Source: Lycorma delicatula (Eukaryota > Arthropoda > Insecta > Hemiptera > Fulgoridae). Taken from it: 64,000 nt of DNA. The position numbers and the translations under genes are program-made. The stretch spans positions 293,161,647 to 293,225,646 of the forward strand of contig NC_134455.1 in NCBI RefSeq assembly GCF_047948215.1, given 5' to 3'. Below, piece by piece: positions 1 to 14,181 of the stretch (the first letter of the stretch is position 1; each line of letters starts with the position of its first letter). The notes under the pieces were generated by a model. That model was given only the letters and a program-made list of their open reading frames with translations. It did not search any database and was not told where the DNA came from.

Positions 1-2790
1 GCGACGAGTTTATGTTTCATTTCCGAAGTCAGAACAGACGATTGACAAGATCAAGAAAATTGCAATAGTAAGCAATGATGTACAGATTCTGGTGTAGCAT
101 ATCATGGGATTTGTCTCGCTTCATATAAAGTGAAAATAAAAAAACAAACGCAGAGCGATCTGAACCTGGGTCTTTGGCATGAAAACAGAGTGTTGCATAA
201 AAAAACGCTCCACTCTTTTTCTGCTTTAATTACTGAAGAAATAATTGAAAAAAGAAAAGTTGTTTCTTGCAGATCTTTTTTTCAAATATAAAGCTCTTTT
301 ATTGGAGTTTATAACAAGAAAAGTGTCTGTTCAGAAGAAGATAAATAAAAAAAATAATTTAGATTTATTAAAGTTACATTAACAAAATTTTTTTAAGCAA
401 ATAAAAAACAATTACTGTAATCGTATTGATTTTTTAATGTCATTATTATGAAATACATGTTTCACTGCCCTGATTGACTAATATTTACAAATTTCACTAG
501 TTTTTAAAATAATATTACAAAAAAACATTACTACCCATTGGCATTTAAAAAACAGACAAAAGGACTTCGATGCTCTGTGCACAAAATCAATAGTCGATTT
601 TTTCAACAAAACACGATTCCTTATTTATACAGGAAATGTATCCTTTATACTTAAAAATAATCGCTTAAGTTAAAAATTAAAGACATTATTACTTTAACTA
701 TACCACGTTGTGCCCTGGTTTACAACATGAAGTAGTGCACGCATTCCTTCTCTCTTGTTCACTCATCCAGACTGAAAGTAATTAGTTCAAATAATAGGAA
801 CCACTACTTGTGGCCATTATTTTACAGGCAACCATGTGTTATCGTGTTGCAATTTAGTATATAATTTTTTTGAAAAACACAATGAACGTAAATAATTAAC
901 AATAACATACCTGTTTACACCTGGCAACTTGGAGGTTGCGCCTGACAGAGCTGGCAACCACTTATTTTACATTCTTCACATCGTTCTCTTTCAAATGACA
1001 TTTAATTTGCTTAAAAAAATATATTTGCAATTCATTAAAATAAATAATTACAATATATTTAATTAAAGGTAATTACGGCTAATTTTTGTTAGGCAACCCG
1101 GCAACAACGTATTAAATTATCACTAATCATTCTTTATAAATAGAGTTCTATTAAAAAAACAGATACCTGCAGAAATCAGCTGCCAGATTTTAGACTATAG
1201 ATAATCAATTTTTTCTAAACCATGTATTAATTCGAGTAGGTAAAGGGAGATGTGCAATGTGCTACAAAAAATACAGTTCTGCAATGGAAAGAAAATATGT
1301 ACATCAATGTAAAAAAAAAAACATTAAATATTCTGTGTCAAGTATTTTACTTCAAAAACTTTTTTTTAAGTAAAAAGTAACAATTTTAGTAGGTAATGCT
1401 ATTGTCTTTAATAACTGATGAAAAAATAATATACAGTAATATTTGGCAATAATGTGCTGGAATGTTAGTAAATTATTTTATTGTATTTTTATAGTACGTA
1501 ACAATTTCCATAAAATTAACATACTTTCCATTTCCGATATCTTATTAAAGTGCTACTGGTTCTGTATACTTTAAAGAAAGTAGTTAAGTAAATATTTTCT
1601 ATATACGCCCTTAAACTTTAGAATTATTTCAACAGAGACTCACTTGCTCTCATCCGGAGAAAAATAGATGCATTTCAAAGTTTGCTTACCTTAACCATGA
1701 GATTCCATGGATTCCAAACAGTCTCATATCTCACAAATTTTTACTTTTACTACATCAGAAATATGTTTATATGCTGCATGGAATTGCCTCAGTGAATTTA
1801 TAAGTTAATTTTAATTTTAGTATGAGTGACCTGATAACAGTACTCGTGTATAAGATGCGGTCTGTTGTGTGATCACAATGAGACTCCATTTGGGAACTCA
1901 TGACAGTCAAGTTGTTAATATATTATATTGATTTTAGGAAATAATAGCAAGAAATAAATAAATAAATACATTTTTCTTAATGTTTATAGAAACTGAGATG
2001 ATCAGAAGTCATAAAATATAAACTTTATAAAAAATTCCTTTTATTACAATGATTTTTCAACTTCATAAGTGAACCATTTATCTTTAAAACATAAAACACC
2101 AAACTAATATTTATGTGGTGCTATTAAGCCCCAAATAAATATCTAAAAATAAAAAGTCACTCATGGAGGTTTTCCCAATATATTTTTGTACTTTATTATA
2201 AATATTTTGTAAATTTAAATATCTCCTTCTATAAATAAGTACAATTAAAGATAAATGCTGCTGTTTAAAATTAATCATATCATAAAGAAACTAGTGTATA
2301 CACCTGAATTCACATATAAAGTGAAAAGCTTCCTTTTTATTTACATAAAAATAAAAAAAAACTCATATTAGTAAATACAACTACACTGAAAATCTATTAA
2401 TTTATTAAACAATAAAGTTTACCCAACAGTACTCATAAATGTAAAGTACATTCTGTATCTACAAATATCAGTACACCTTTTCTACATTCGTAATAGTTAA
2501 TTTGTAAAAGATCTATTCCATAATTTTCAGCTTATTATGGATGAAGAATTATTTGAATGTACACTACAAACTAACACTAACATATCTTTCATACATTACA
2601 AACCACTTATTCCACAACCTTCTTTTCAATACACTGTGAAGTAAACACAACAATACGCAAAACATTCTTTCAAGAGAAACTTCCTTTGTGAACCAGTGTT
2701 CAAGATTTAAAAAAGTTACAAATACCTTAATGTATTACATATCTGAATAAAAGACTCAAATTAATATATATTCTTCTATGTAAACATATA
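1..2790. other. AT-rich stretch without a recognised gene
   Basis: I see no coding exon, RNA gene or recognisable transposon in this stretch. It is AT-rich with short homopolymer runs. The 3' untranslated region of the minus-strand gene that starts at 11049 probably extends into its right-hand part, since the stop codon lies at 2801-2803. Confidence 0.5.
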
Positions 2791-2791
2791 A

Positions 2792-2797
2792 TTTATT
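2792..2797 (-). promoter_or_regulatory. Candidate poly(A) signal AATAAA of the 217-residue gene
   Basis: On the minus strand AATAAA lies four bases after the stop codon. This is unusually close, so a signal further left may be the one used. Confidence 0.3.
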
Positions 2798-2800
2798 TCT

Positions 2801-5800
2801 TTATCCATGATCAGTGTTGAAAGCATTAAGGCCTTTCTTTTGTATCGCAACAGCAACAGCTTGCGCAAGAAAATCGTGTTCAAAATGTGGTTGCTGAGTT
2901 GTTTCTACATTACCATCGACATTATTAGAACTAGTAGCCTCCTGCTGTATAGAACTATAAGGTGGACGATGGTGGAACGGTGTACGTTGTATAACAGCAT
3001 TTGACTCAGATGGTAAATTCTGACATGAACATTTTTTCTGTTGTAACCCATGACTTTGTATTGCCATCATTACCTAGAATATAAATAAAAAGTAATAATA
3101 CATCTTATTCAAGCAAAACTCAATTTCCAGATATATGGTAATCATAACTAGAAAAATGTATATTAAAATTTACACAAATCTAAGATAATAAAACATATTT
3201 TCTGCTATTTTTTTTCATTTTGTTCTAGATGTACCTCTTATAACTTGTAGGTTGTAACTAATTGGATAAAATATTACATAATTACATGTCAAAACACTCA
3301 GAATTAATATAGCTAACTCGATTTGAATCAACTTTTTTTTTGTCCGATTTACATTAAAAACTCTTTTTAATGTAGAATTTGACAGTTTTGTTTTAAATGT
3401 TCTGGAGGTTGGAAAACTGAGAAAGTTTGGTGTAGGAATGATTTAAATTCAATAAACTGTGCTACAGAATTTAGTACAATCTTATATTTACCAAAACCAG
3501 TTTATTAATAAAATAATTTAAATTTTACTAACCGTTTAAAAACAATTATAAAGTTTAAAAACTAATATAATTCCAGTTAAGAATATTATTTTTAATAATA
3601 AAATCTACTTTTTTATAAAAGAAAAACATATCAAATGTTTACTTCCACAGTTAATTTTAGACATACAAATGTCTAGAAAATATAAGAATTCTACAAAATA
3701 CAAATAATAAAAATGATGAATTGTATTTTTTTTCATGAAAGAAATTTACAGCTTCAAATGCTCTAAATAATAAAAATAGAAAATTATTATTTTTATAAAA
3801 AAAATAAAAAAAACAATGGTAAGGAACTATAAGGGCAAAGGTTTAAAAAAAAATTTGCTTATTGGACACCATGAAGAAACATGATAATAATGAGCCATTA
3901 TTCCAAAGAGCTTTTGGTGCTAATTATCAACACTGAAATTATCACTCAAGTTTCTAGTAACATTCCATAAAGCATTATTATTTAGATCACAATCAATGAT
4001 GAGGTATTTTAAAAGTAGAGTTTTTGTACAGATAACATAAAATACTGTTTCTTGTCGGAAGGGGTACATTAATTTATTATTTGCTGCTTTACATTATTCA
4101 TTCCACTCTTTCTTTCTCCAAGAGAAATGATGTTCATTACGTTGCGGTCAGTCCTTGTGGTGAAAACTGGTTAAAAGGTATCATTTGCAGAGCTGAACTC
4201 CTGCATTTGATCTTGGTTCACTGAAGAAAGCAGCACACAAAGTCATTTGGTTTGCTGGCTTATACAATAAGCGTAAAGTGACATTTCCACAAGTTCCATC
4301 AATTGCCAGAAAAATACAATAGAATCTGAATACAATAAAATACAATCTGATATGTTGAGACTAGTGATGGGCAAATTCCTGAGAAAGTTTCTTAGAGGAA
4401 TATTTCTGGGAATTACTGTTTTTAGTGGAAATTTATATTTCACATTCTTTCGTCCTTTCATCTTGAAATACCTACTGATAAGATATGGATACAAATGCAC
4501 ATTTTTAATTTTTACCACTATAAGTCCCTGCTGTTGAATCCAAAAGGAATCAGTACTAGCCTAAATATAATGAAACCAGGTTTTTTACTCTAATCCTCAT
4601 GTAATAAATTTAATTACAATATTTAACCTGAATTACAAAATTCATTGTTCACTATCACTACTTTCTATGTTTTCTTGTTCATTATCATTCTCTTCTCCAA
4701 TTCCTTCCTCTTTTGAGGTGGTTCTCTCCTGAGAAACAATCAGGATCTTTCTGAAGATGATTTCTGTAGCCTATAGATGTTATCTTCCTAGCCCTTTCTG
4801 TTGTTATAGTTTCTTTTTTTATTGTGAATAAAATGACTGATGCTCTTCTCAGCTGCCGCTGATGTTGCTACAACTGATAAAATTTGACTAGCTACTTTAC
4901 TTAAGTCACTATTACACACTAGTCCTGTCCACCATTCTATGGGAGCACACTTACAACTGACTTCCACAGGAGATCATTAGCCCAGCTATCTCATTTATGG
5001 AAATTCCATCGAATAACTCCTTGGCGGTGCAGTTTGACCCCTGGGAGGCTGAATTTAATAAATCTGCTGCAAAATGAATTGGGTGCACAGATGTCTTTAT
5101 TCTTTCATGAAAATCTTTCTGTAAATTGTTTTGTTCTATACTTGAGTTAGCTGTCTGGTAAAAAAAAACAAAATCTTTTTCTAAATTTTTTAAAATACAC
5201 TGACTTTGTGAATTAAGTAATTGTCATCTTCCAGAACAAGAACTGAATTGCTTTATGGTTTTAAGAAGGAAATAATTTTTTCTGTGAAAATCCAAAACCA
5301 GTCACCATGTAAAACATTAGTTTTTACCCCTTAAAGGTGTTTGAATATGTCCTCGATGTGCAACAAAATGCTATGCATTGTTCTCTAGAACAATTCCAAA
5401 AGCTTTCTGTAAATTTCTAGCCTTATTTCCAATTGTTATCAAAACTTTATGGGCTCCATACTCCTCTAGAATGTCTTGAATTTGAGAAGTAAGGTAATTA
5501 TTGGAGTCATGCCCGTTTTCTTCTGTATTCACAAACTTAACAGACAGGCTTCAGACATACTGATGTGGAGATCATGAAAAATTGAAAATATCTTAATTAC
5601 AAATGTTGCTCTAGCCATCGTACTGAAAATGAAAATTATCAGATGTGTCAATGATGTTCCAGACATAAATTTTCATATGACTGTACTCTGTATCTAAGAG
5701 GGTAGGAGACAGATACTTTCTTGGTATGAATGAAGGCCTCAAATATTAAAAAAAAACTCCTTTCATAGCTTGTGCTCAAAAATCCCTAATGGTGTTTTGG

Positions 5801-8800
5801 TAATGTATATGGCTCATACCATCATGTTTGCTTTCATCTGAAATATAAATTTATATTAGTAAACTGACTACCTTAGAACACAGTGCATTCACAACAAATG
5901 ATATTAATTCAGGGCCCCAAAATCCTCACACTTTGGCAAAAATATTAGCTTCTCTATTTGTTATACGGATTTGCAAGAGGGTAAGAATAATTATGTATTT
6001 AGCAATAATCTGCTGACTTTCTCTCACCGAGTCAAAATAACTAGCAATGGATGTAGTGGACCCGGCAAAATAGAAATGGGTTAAAAAATATATTTTAATA
6101 AAAATTTTATTTAACCAATTTATAAACAATGTTCAGACTCTAGCAGTTATTCTCAATTCTTATATTAAGCTGAAGGACAACCAAAAACCAACAACTAATT
6201 TGTGTAATATTATAATGTGATTAATTTTGGAATTACAGTAAGTTATTGGCTTTTTAATCAGTAAATTTTTTACATTACAATTGTCATCATAATATTTTAT
6301 AATGATTTTTTTCTTACTATTATTATTATTTCACTGACAAATTAATTTTATTGACATCAAATGAATTAAGATTTATGAAATGATTTATAGCATATGTTTG
6401 ATTTGTGTATATTTTCTTAATGATTCTTAGAAATAAAAAAACAAATAATCATGAATTAATGTCGCCATCCACGATCATATAGCTAAATATAGAACTAAAA
6501 CTATGCATAGTTAAGACAAGCTTTCTTTTACTGAAATATATCTATGATTAGCTAACGAGAGTAATATATGTGTAACATATTAGGAACAAAAAGTACTTTG
6601 GCAAGGTGGAAATTATGGAGCTGAAGTACGATTGTAGATGAAGGTTTACTTTCCGTACTCCTCACTGCAAACCAAAGAAACTTTCTTCTGTTACTGGATC
6701 AAGACAACTAAGAATACAGCTCATACACCACCACTTGCCAAACAAACATTTTTTAAAAATATACAGGATATAAGTTTTTTCACTTCACACAATTTCTGAA
6801 TTTTTATTTATTTTTTAAAAACAACACACTCGGGGAGAGCCCTGAGATAATCCACCTTCCCTCCACAATCACAAAAAAAGTTATTTTACAATGTAATATC
6901 AAATGGAAAGCTTTTTTACCAAGCAATAATAGGAGTTTATCTTATGATCTGAGAACCTTTTCATACTGCCTCTCAAACTTAATACAAAATGAACAAAAAT
7001 TTAAAAATCTAATAGTAGCAGCAAAAAATAAACTATAACTTTTAAAAGAAAAAAAAATTTAATTACAACTGAATAATTTTATTTTAAATCGCTGTATGTT
7101 TTTTCAACTATAATAATATAATTTAATGATATTATTTTTCTTTTCTACATAATCATCAAAATTAGATAAACATTTTCATAATGATGAATAAATAACTTTA
7201 TCAAATGCTTCAAAAATTTCTATCAGATTTTATCAGTGAAAGAGTGTATTCTTCTTACAGTTTCCTTCAACTTCCTGGATAATTAGTCACAAGGAGTGAG
7301 GTCAGCCTGTTCAGTAAATGAATTGTGATTTTCCATGGATGTGTCTTCAAAGGAGGGACTGTGTCGGTTTTTGTATCATGCAAGAACCCATATGTTAGCA
7401 AACAGTTCTGCGTGAATCATTCAAACTTTTATCCTGTTACTTGTTTAAATGCCTAATAAAAGATTTCTAAGAGTTTCCTTACAATGATAGTTGTAAAATT
7501 AATAAAATTAAGAAATTAATAAGCAAATAAAATAACCTGATATTATGCTGATTACAGAAAGGGTATGATCAAGCAAAGCACCCAAAATACTTTAACAGCA
7601 GATTTCCTGTAATAAGGTTAACCTGGATGCTCTCCAGTACATGTGAATCACACCTGTGCTACTGATGAGAGTCAGACTTCCATCACATACAGATAATCAG
7701 TCATTACTGGACATTTCACATTCCTTCTGTCTATGACATCTTGACCTACATGCACTAATGATTCATGAAGTTTTATTTTTTTTGACCCATAAAAATTGTA
7801 AAACACATACACCTTGGACATAAACTAATAAGGTTGTAATTGATTTAAATTGCGACTCATAGCTTGTAATCTTACAGAGACTGTCATGGTATTATTTGAT
7901 GCAGGAGAAATATTTTCCATGAGCATTTGATTGAAAGGTTAGATGCATTAACTGAGCCAGTAGTTTTGAAACAGATATTATTTTTTTAACATCTCTCACA
8001 GAACTGATGTTATTTTTTTAACATCTCTCACAGAACTATCAACTAAATATTAGAATTTGGATTAACAAATTAAATTAAAACTTTATATATCTTATAACCA
8101 AGAAAGTAAATATTTTCTCAACATCCCAATTTTCCTTGAAATCTCATGAATTAACTTATTTCAAGTAATCAGAATCAAATTTAACTTCCAGAACATGAAC
8201 ATTAAAATAGAAATGTTTAAAGAGTTTCACTATTAACATTACAAAAATAATACATTATACACATATTATAACAAAAAGAATAAATGCTAAACATAAAAAA
8301 CAAAACAAATTACAGCAGCATCCTCTAAGTTAGCAGGATTTCTAGGTGACTGGAACGTTTCATATGCCTCATCAAGAAATCCATCAGTGTCATGATCAAG
8401 GGGAACAATACCCATATCCTCAATAACTTTATTAATTGTATTATCCACAACTGCTTTTGCCATCTGCCTTGTCTGCCATCTGTGTACGGGCCAGTCAGGT
8501 CTCATTACTACTAAAGATGAACTTCCACCACTGTTGCTACAATTACAATCTTCTGAACACGTACGATCTGAAAACAAAAAATAGATCTTTAACTAAATTT
8601 CTTATGCTGAATTGTTAGGCTCTGCGCAAGCATTTATTTACATAAAGTGCTATTTAATCATAACAATTTCTACACAAGCAAATAAAATAACCTGATATTA
8701 TGCTGATTACAGAAAGGGTATGATCAAGCAAAGCACCCAAAATACTTTAACAGCAGATTTCCTGTGATAAGGTTAACCACATGCTCTCCAGTAGATGTGA

Positions 8801-11049
8801 ATCACATGCTATAAAGAAAATTTTAACTTGTAGATTAACCCATGTACATATTTATATTTATAAATGTAAATATTAGTAATTTATTTGTACAAAAAAAACG
8901 TAATATTCACCACTGTTAAACCAAACAGAACTGTTTTTATGTATCTCATTTTACAATATCTCAGCAAACAAGAGAGCGCCTTAATATACTTCTATTATCA
9001 TTATTAATAAATTCCTGACATCTATGTTCAGGTCTTCCTAATAAGTTAAAAATTAGGGAAAATAGCCTTTAAGTTTCATCTTTGTTTAATATATTTTAAA
9101 ATATGAACTCGAATATTTTCTTTTATGCCTGAAATATTATTTATTTACTATCTTCACATATTTAATTTACAATTACTAGTAAATTATATAAAGTAATACT
9201 GATTAATTCATACTTACTTCAATCAGTTATTAAATTCTTTTATAATTGTATACTTTGTGATTAAAAATTTTACCATGGTTTCCCTTAATCCAACCAGGCA
9301 AAAGCTTGGAACCCACCAGGTTGGTCTAGTGGTGAACAAGTCTTCCCAAATCAGCTGATTTGGAAGTTGAGAGTTCCAGTGTTTAAGTCCTAGTAAAGGC
9401 AGTTACTTTTATATTGATTTAAATACTAGATTGTGGATGCCGGTGTTCTTTGGTGGTTGGATTTCAATTAACCACACACCTCAGGAATGGTCAAACTGAG
9501 ACTGTACAAGACTACACTTCATTTACACTCATACATATTATCCTCATTCATCGTTTTAAGTAATACCTGAACGGTAATTCCCGGAGGCTAAACAAAAAAA
9601 GAAAGAAAGGCAATAGTTTGGGAAATTTCTTCTTCTTTTTTATTCATTGAGTAGCATACTGAGCTGCTCATTTTATGGTCTACCTAGTGTATTATTATGT
9701 ACCAATCAGAAAACAGTATACTGTTTACTTCATACATGTGGTGTATCTATTAAATAACAACTGTTTTTACCTCTCAATAAAGTTATCAATGAGATCTGAT
9801 AATGAGCTCTTTGGCAGAGCTCAAACCTTCATGACAAACATCAACTCTCAGCAGTTAAGTTGATGCGAGTCATCGTTTAAAGTACTAAATTAAAAAGTTG
9901 AGCAGAGCAGTGTGACAATTTGAATTTGTTAGTATAACTGAACAAAAATACCAACAGAATATTTTCAAATTCATACTGAAAGAGGATCTTAACATGAAAA
10001 AGTTTGTACCAAAATGATCTTCAAACACCAGAACAAAAGAATGCTGCAAAGAAATTTGCACTAACATGCTGCAACAATTTAATAGGTTATGATGCTAAGA
10101 TAAAAAATAAAATAAAATGATAGTAAATGCCTTGAAAACGGTCATCACATTCATCAAAGCAAAATTAAATTTAAAGTAATGCTCATAGAGTTTTTTGATG
10201 TAAAGGATGTAATTTTGGAAGCACAGATTTCAGAAAGCATAGCAGTAAACCAGGATTTTTATAACGAAGTTTTGATAAATCAAAATAGTCACAAAAAATG
10301 ACCAGAAATGAAAAAAAAAAAATGGTTTCATTCTTTAATAGGGTTACATGCATGCTCACGTAGCACTTTCTGTACAGCAGTTTTTGTTGGATAATATATT
10401 AATACACTAAACATTATACACTTATAGCATTGTCAATACACTAATTAAAAAAAAAAAATTAAACAAAATTCATTAACAATTCACAAAAACTGTGATCACT
10501 TTCTAAAGGCTACCTATTTCTAGTGTCCTACGCAAAATCAAAATTTAACACTACGAAATACTTATTAAACATAAATTTATATAGCATTTACTCCTAGCAC
10601 AAATAATAACAATGATTTAACACATGTTCATCTACAGCCAAATTTATGACATCATCATAAACAGGTGGGCAATAAGTTTCCATTTTCAAATATTTTCACA
10701 AATTACATAGGGGTTCTGATTATGAGTGGACAACCCTTTTTGTATCTTAGAAACTGTTCCAACATTTTCAATGTTTCAAACCAGATATATAATTTTAAAC
10801 ATATTTTTTTATAAACAAAATACACATTGAAAAAAAATTTCCTAATAAGTCTGCAGTTCAATTATGTAACAGGTAACAACTATCAAAAACAAAAAAAAAA
10901 CTTAAAAAGGTATACTACTTACGTCTTCCTTGTCTGAAACGGTATCGCCCTTTAATCTGCCAAATATAACGAGCTTTCTTCATAGGCCGTTCTTCTTGAT
11001 CTGATACACTCTGACTAGTTGAAGAAGATTCATCTTGATCTGAAGACAT
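2801..11049 (-). CDS. Three-exon gene for an unrecognised 217-residue protein
   Basis: Coding exons are 11049-10923, 8567-8314 and 3073-2801, read leftward. Exon 1 starts with ATG and ends in phase 1 at a GTAAGT donor. Exon 2 begins after a TTTTCAG acceptor and ends in phase 0 at a GTAATT donor. Exon 3 begins after a TTCTAG acceptor and ends in TAA. The phases join exactly (127, 254 and 273 nt) into 217 codons plus stop. The N-terminus is Ser/Asp/Glu-rich and followed by a basic stretch (KKARYIWQIKGRYRFRQGRR). The middle has a Cys-rich patch (TCSEDCNC), then the segment RPDWPVHRWQTRQMAKAVV with a predicted helix and an acidic loop. The C-terminus is polar and ends in a short helix (FLAQAVAVAIQKKGL). 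No signal peptide or membrane segment is visible. I do not recognise the family. A TTTTTGTAG just upstream of the ATG could be the acceptor of an upstream non-coding exon. Intron 2 (5.2 kb) holds a hAT relic. Confidence 0.78.
4361..5790 (-). mobile_element. Decayed hAT-superfamily DNA transposon
   Basis: Read on the minus strand, broken frames give hAT transposase pieces in the expected order. A DGWSN-like region with remnants of the central catalytic part lies around 5640-5450. The stretch VHPIHFAADLLNSA is near 5090. The C-terminal dimerisation block (ATSAAAEKSISHFIHNKKRN) lies near 4880-4810. Several stops and frameshifts interrupt it. At 4362-4375 the plus strand reads tagtgatgggcaaa, which matches typical hAT terminal repeats and probably marks the 3' end; I could not find the other end. 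It lies in intron 2 of the gene that starts at 11049. Family assignment is established knowledge of hAT signatures; the limits are inferred. Confidence 0.7.
7521..7653. repeat. Direct repeat, left copy (flanks exon 2)
   Basis: About 130 bases nearly identical to 8676-8808 in the same orientation, with a few substitutions. The two copies lie on either side of exon 2 (8314-8567) of the 217-residue gene. Confidence 0.85.
7978..8037. repeat. Two-unit 32-bp tandem duplication
   Basis: A unit containing aacatctctcacagaact is repeated twice with a period of 32 bases. It lies in intron 2 of the 217-residue gene. Confidence 0.85.
8676..8808. repeat. Direct repeat, right copy (flanks exon 2)
   Basis: Partner of 7521-7653, offset by 1155 bases and nearly identical. 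It lies in intron 1 of the 217-residue gene. Confidence 0.85.
9312..9607 (+). mobile_element. tRNA-derived SINE, family 1
   Basis: The head resembles a tRNA gene, with an A-box-like ttggtctagtggt and a B-box-like region ending in aagtcc. The body is shared with the copies at 24481 and 31029 and includes the phrase ggtgttctttggtggttgg. The tail is ggaggctaaac followed by an A-rich end. Imperfect target duplications flank it: aggcaaaagcttgg at 9296-9310 and aggcaatagtttgg at 9608-9621. It lies in intron 1 of the 217-residue gene. Confidence 0.82.
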
Positions 11050-14000
11050 TTCTTTCTAGCCTACAAAAATAGTTACAATTTTAGCAAACACTATATTAGA
11101 CTAAAATGATGACTAAAATTAATTCATTATGATCAAAAATAAAAATTATTATACCGAAACTGCATTGGTCTGTTTGTTTCATCTGTACATCAGTTCATAA
11201 ACATCCTGACTATAAGATTCTAAAAATTAACATCACTCAAGCATGATTATTTTACTTTCTTCTCAAAATGACACACTAAATGATCCTACAAGGATTATAT
11301 ATTTAAAATAAAAAAAAAACAATTTATGGCAATTAGTGAAAATCGTCAACTTATGGTAATAAATTGCTCTTTAACTGAATAACAGTACATAAACCTAACC
11401 TTAATTTGCAAATACCAAAGAATAATTAAAGTAGTGAAACAATAATAAAACTAACACACTCTAAACAAGGTAGATATGCTGAAAAACAAAACTGGCTAGA
11501 ATAAAACTAGACTAAAGTGTATGAAATTTAGTACTGATATTGCTGTAACTTCCAAACAAAAATTGTGGCAATACATTTTTTAATAACAAATTTCACCGTA
11601 TAACTAGTAACCAGCTTGCCCAGTATTAATCAAATTTTTGATTTTATTATCTTAATATCAACTATTAAAACAAATTTAAATTGTTAACTATACATTCATT
11701 TAGTTCCTCATTATTACAAAATTATTTTTTAATTGCATTTCAGAATGACAAACGATTATTTGCTAAACCTTACACAAACAATTACTATTAACTGCTAAAA
11801 TCACACTTCGGAATCTTATCATAATAGAAAGAATGCGCAAACTTTTTTATGTAAGTTAAAATTACAATTACAATTGTATTTTAATTACAAAACTATCCGG
11901 AAAGAAAGCTTCGTTATCTATAAATAACAGTGAGCTTCAATACAGTAGTCTAACATCCATAATTTCAAAACAACAGTCGAAATGATTTACATTCTTACAA
12001 TAACATATATTATCACCAAATATATAAAATTAAAACAGATTCACTATAGCATTAGGGAAATTATGTTGCAGTAAGTAAATATTCATAAATACAATAATTT
12101 CAAGAAAGAAAAACAACCGAATTGTCAGGTAGGCAAAGAACGCAGACACTGTATGACAACTACGCCCACTATGGAGAACTATGCTGAAACCAAAATAACA
12201 ATTATTACCAGCGTTCCTGAATTTCACAAGTTTCAAATCAATCCATTCTTAACAAATTCCAGTACTAACGCAAATTAGACTTCAAAATCCAGAAACATTA
12301 ATAACTCCCTAAACCCACAAAAACTGTGTTGACTTCCTAATCAGTGATGACAACTTTACAAATGCAGAATATAAACATTAATTCAACCTTTCAAAGTTTA
12401 AAAAATTTATTTCTAGAAAAAACAAACAAAATCTTCATTGCTAATTGATTACTGCAATAACAAAATATAAAATAGCAGAAAAAAAATATGTGTATATATA
12501 TATATATATATACTTTAACGTCTGCAGGACATTTAATATAAATAATATAAATTAATCATATTTTTACATAACACTACTGACAAAAGAGCACTGTGATTTG
12601 AACACTAAAGGCACAACTGTATGCGCGATTTGGAGTAATAGTTAAATGTGTTTCAGTTATTTGTTTGTATGCTTTTAGATTAATAACTTTAAAGCAATAT
12701 AACCATTGGGTTTAACTTCAGTTTTAGCTGAACTCCCTTGAAGTATGCTACAAAAATTTGATTTTAAAACTTGCGCTATTTGGTGGATTATAATCTCGCA
12801 GAATAAAATTGTTTTATTCGTGGGTTGTTTTACTTGATTTTTCATTTATTTTTAAATTTTGATTAATTATTTTTCTAAGATATTTAATTCTTCTGTTTTG
12901 TGATATTGAAAATTTTGTTTTGTTTATACCTATTTAAAATCTGTCATATTTTGATGTGGTTTATTTTAAATAAACTTCAAAATTCATGTATCTGTATTTA
13001 GGTTCTGTGAACTTTATTCAGAATCAAATTCTCTACCAGTTTTGTTTAAAATTGTTATGAGATTACTACATTTAACAAAGTTATTTTACGCCAAACATAA
13101 AATAGTGTTTTCGACTCAAATATTTGGTCTTTTACTCTAGATTTTTCGAAAAGTAAGATATAGTTCTGGGAACTGTTTTTTTTTTTTTCAGTTTTACAGG
13201 CCAGTTCATATAAAACCACTAAATTTACCGCTTATTTTTAGTTTCAAGGATTATAATCTGGCTTAATTTTATCGAAGGCGCAGAAATCAGTATAACATAA
13301 CAGTATAACGGTATAACATTATATATTATAGTTATAACAGTAAATTTAAGTTTTTCTGTTTTTTCTTTGGTTTAGTTTCTCCTTGATGAATTTTAAGTAT
13401 ACTTGTCTTGTTTCTGCCGGATTTTATTCAAGAACTTATCTTGTGTATTTTCTTTAATTGGATTTTTGCTGTGACATTTACAACCTTCTGCTTTTTGTTT
13501 TGTAGTTGTTAACAGCTTTTTATAATTTTTTACTTATTTTTCGATATATTAAAGGGTTTTTCGATAGTGCAGTTGGGCGGTATTGTGTACTTTTGTCGAG
13601 TATGATTATTACTGCTAAAAAGGCATTACCGGAGTCATCGCTATCGATTTCGATTCCAGCCAGAAATGACAACTAATTCAAATAGCAATGATTAATTCTA
13701 AAACAATTACAAAACCTTATTACGAAAATTTTCAGTTGATGTGTTATTACGAACAACTTCTAGAATACAATAGTGGAGTCTTTTAGTGGAAAAAATTACT
13801 ACGTTTAAAACAGAAATAAAAGCCCTTTAAAATACTTTTCAACTTATTTTACTTTAAAAAATTCATTGCACATTTGTACTGATGTCCTTGAAATTTAGCA
13901 TATTCCTGAAGAATATGTTAAATTGTCTTTTTATTGTATCTTCAAATGTTACCGTGAAACCAGTTTTATTGCATAATTTTAACAGTCATTCATTCCATTA

Positions 14001-14100
14001 GCTCATGGAGTCAACTTGAAAGAAACGTATGAAACTATGGCATCGATATTAAAAACAATAAAATACAGAGCATAGGTGGCAAGTTTGCAATGATGGGTGT
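11050..14100. other. Non-coding AT-rich stretch with a (TA)n tract
   Basis: I see no supported coding exon. It should hold the promoter and any 5' untranslated exon of the 217-residue gene, but I cannot place them. There is a (TA)n tract at about 12493-12513 and a transposon-end relic at 12990-13310, listed separately. Confidence 0.4.
12990..13310. mobile_element. Terminal-repeat relic of a long-TIR DNA transposon
   Basis: The sequence resembles 40340-40640, the right end of the transposon at 39345-40670. Shared phrases in the same order include caaattctctacca-like, aaaaccactaaattta and ttataatctggcttaattttat. No coding part is recognisable here, so this is a solo end or a heavily deleted copy. 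Confidence 0.5.
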
Positions 14101-14102
14101 AT

Positions 14103-14103
<1 letters not shown>

Positions 14104-14142
<39 letters not shown>
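14104..14142. repeat. (TA)n microsatellite
   Basis: About 39 bases of uninterrupted TA dinucleotides. Confidence 0.9.
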
Positions 14143-14146
<4 letters not shown>

Positions 14147-14181
14147 AAAACAAAAAAACCAAAAAAAAACAAAAAACTACA

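Noticed and set aside
7200..7460. Possible mariner transposase tail (minus strand, LTPCD-like)
   Set aside because: Only a few residues fit and no other motif or terminal repeat supports it.
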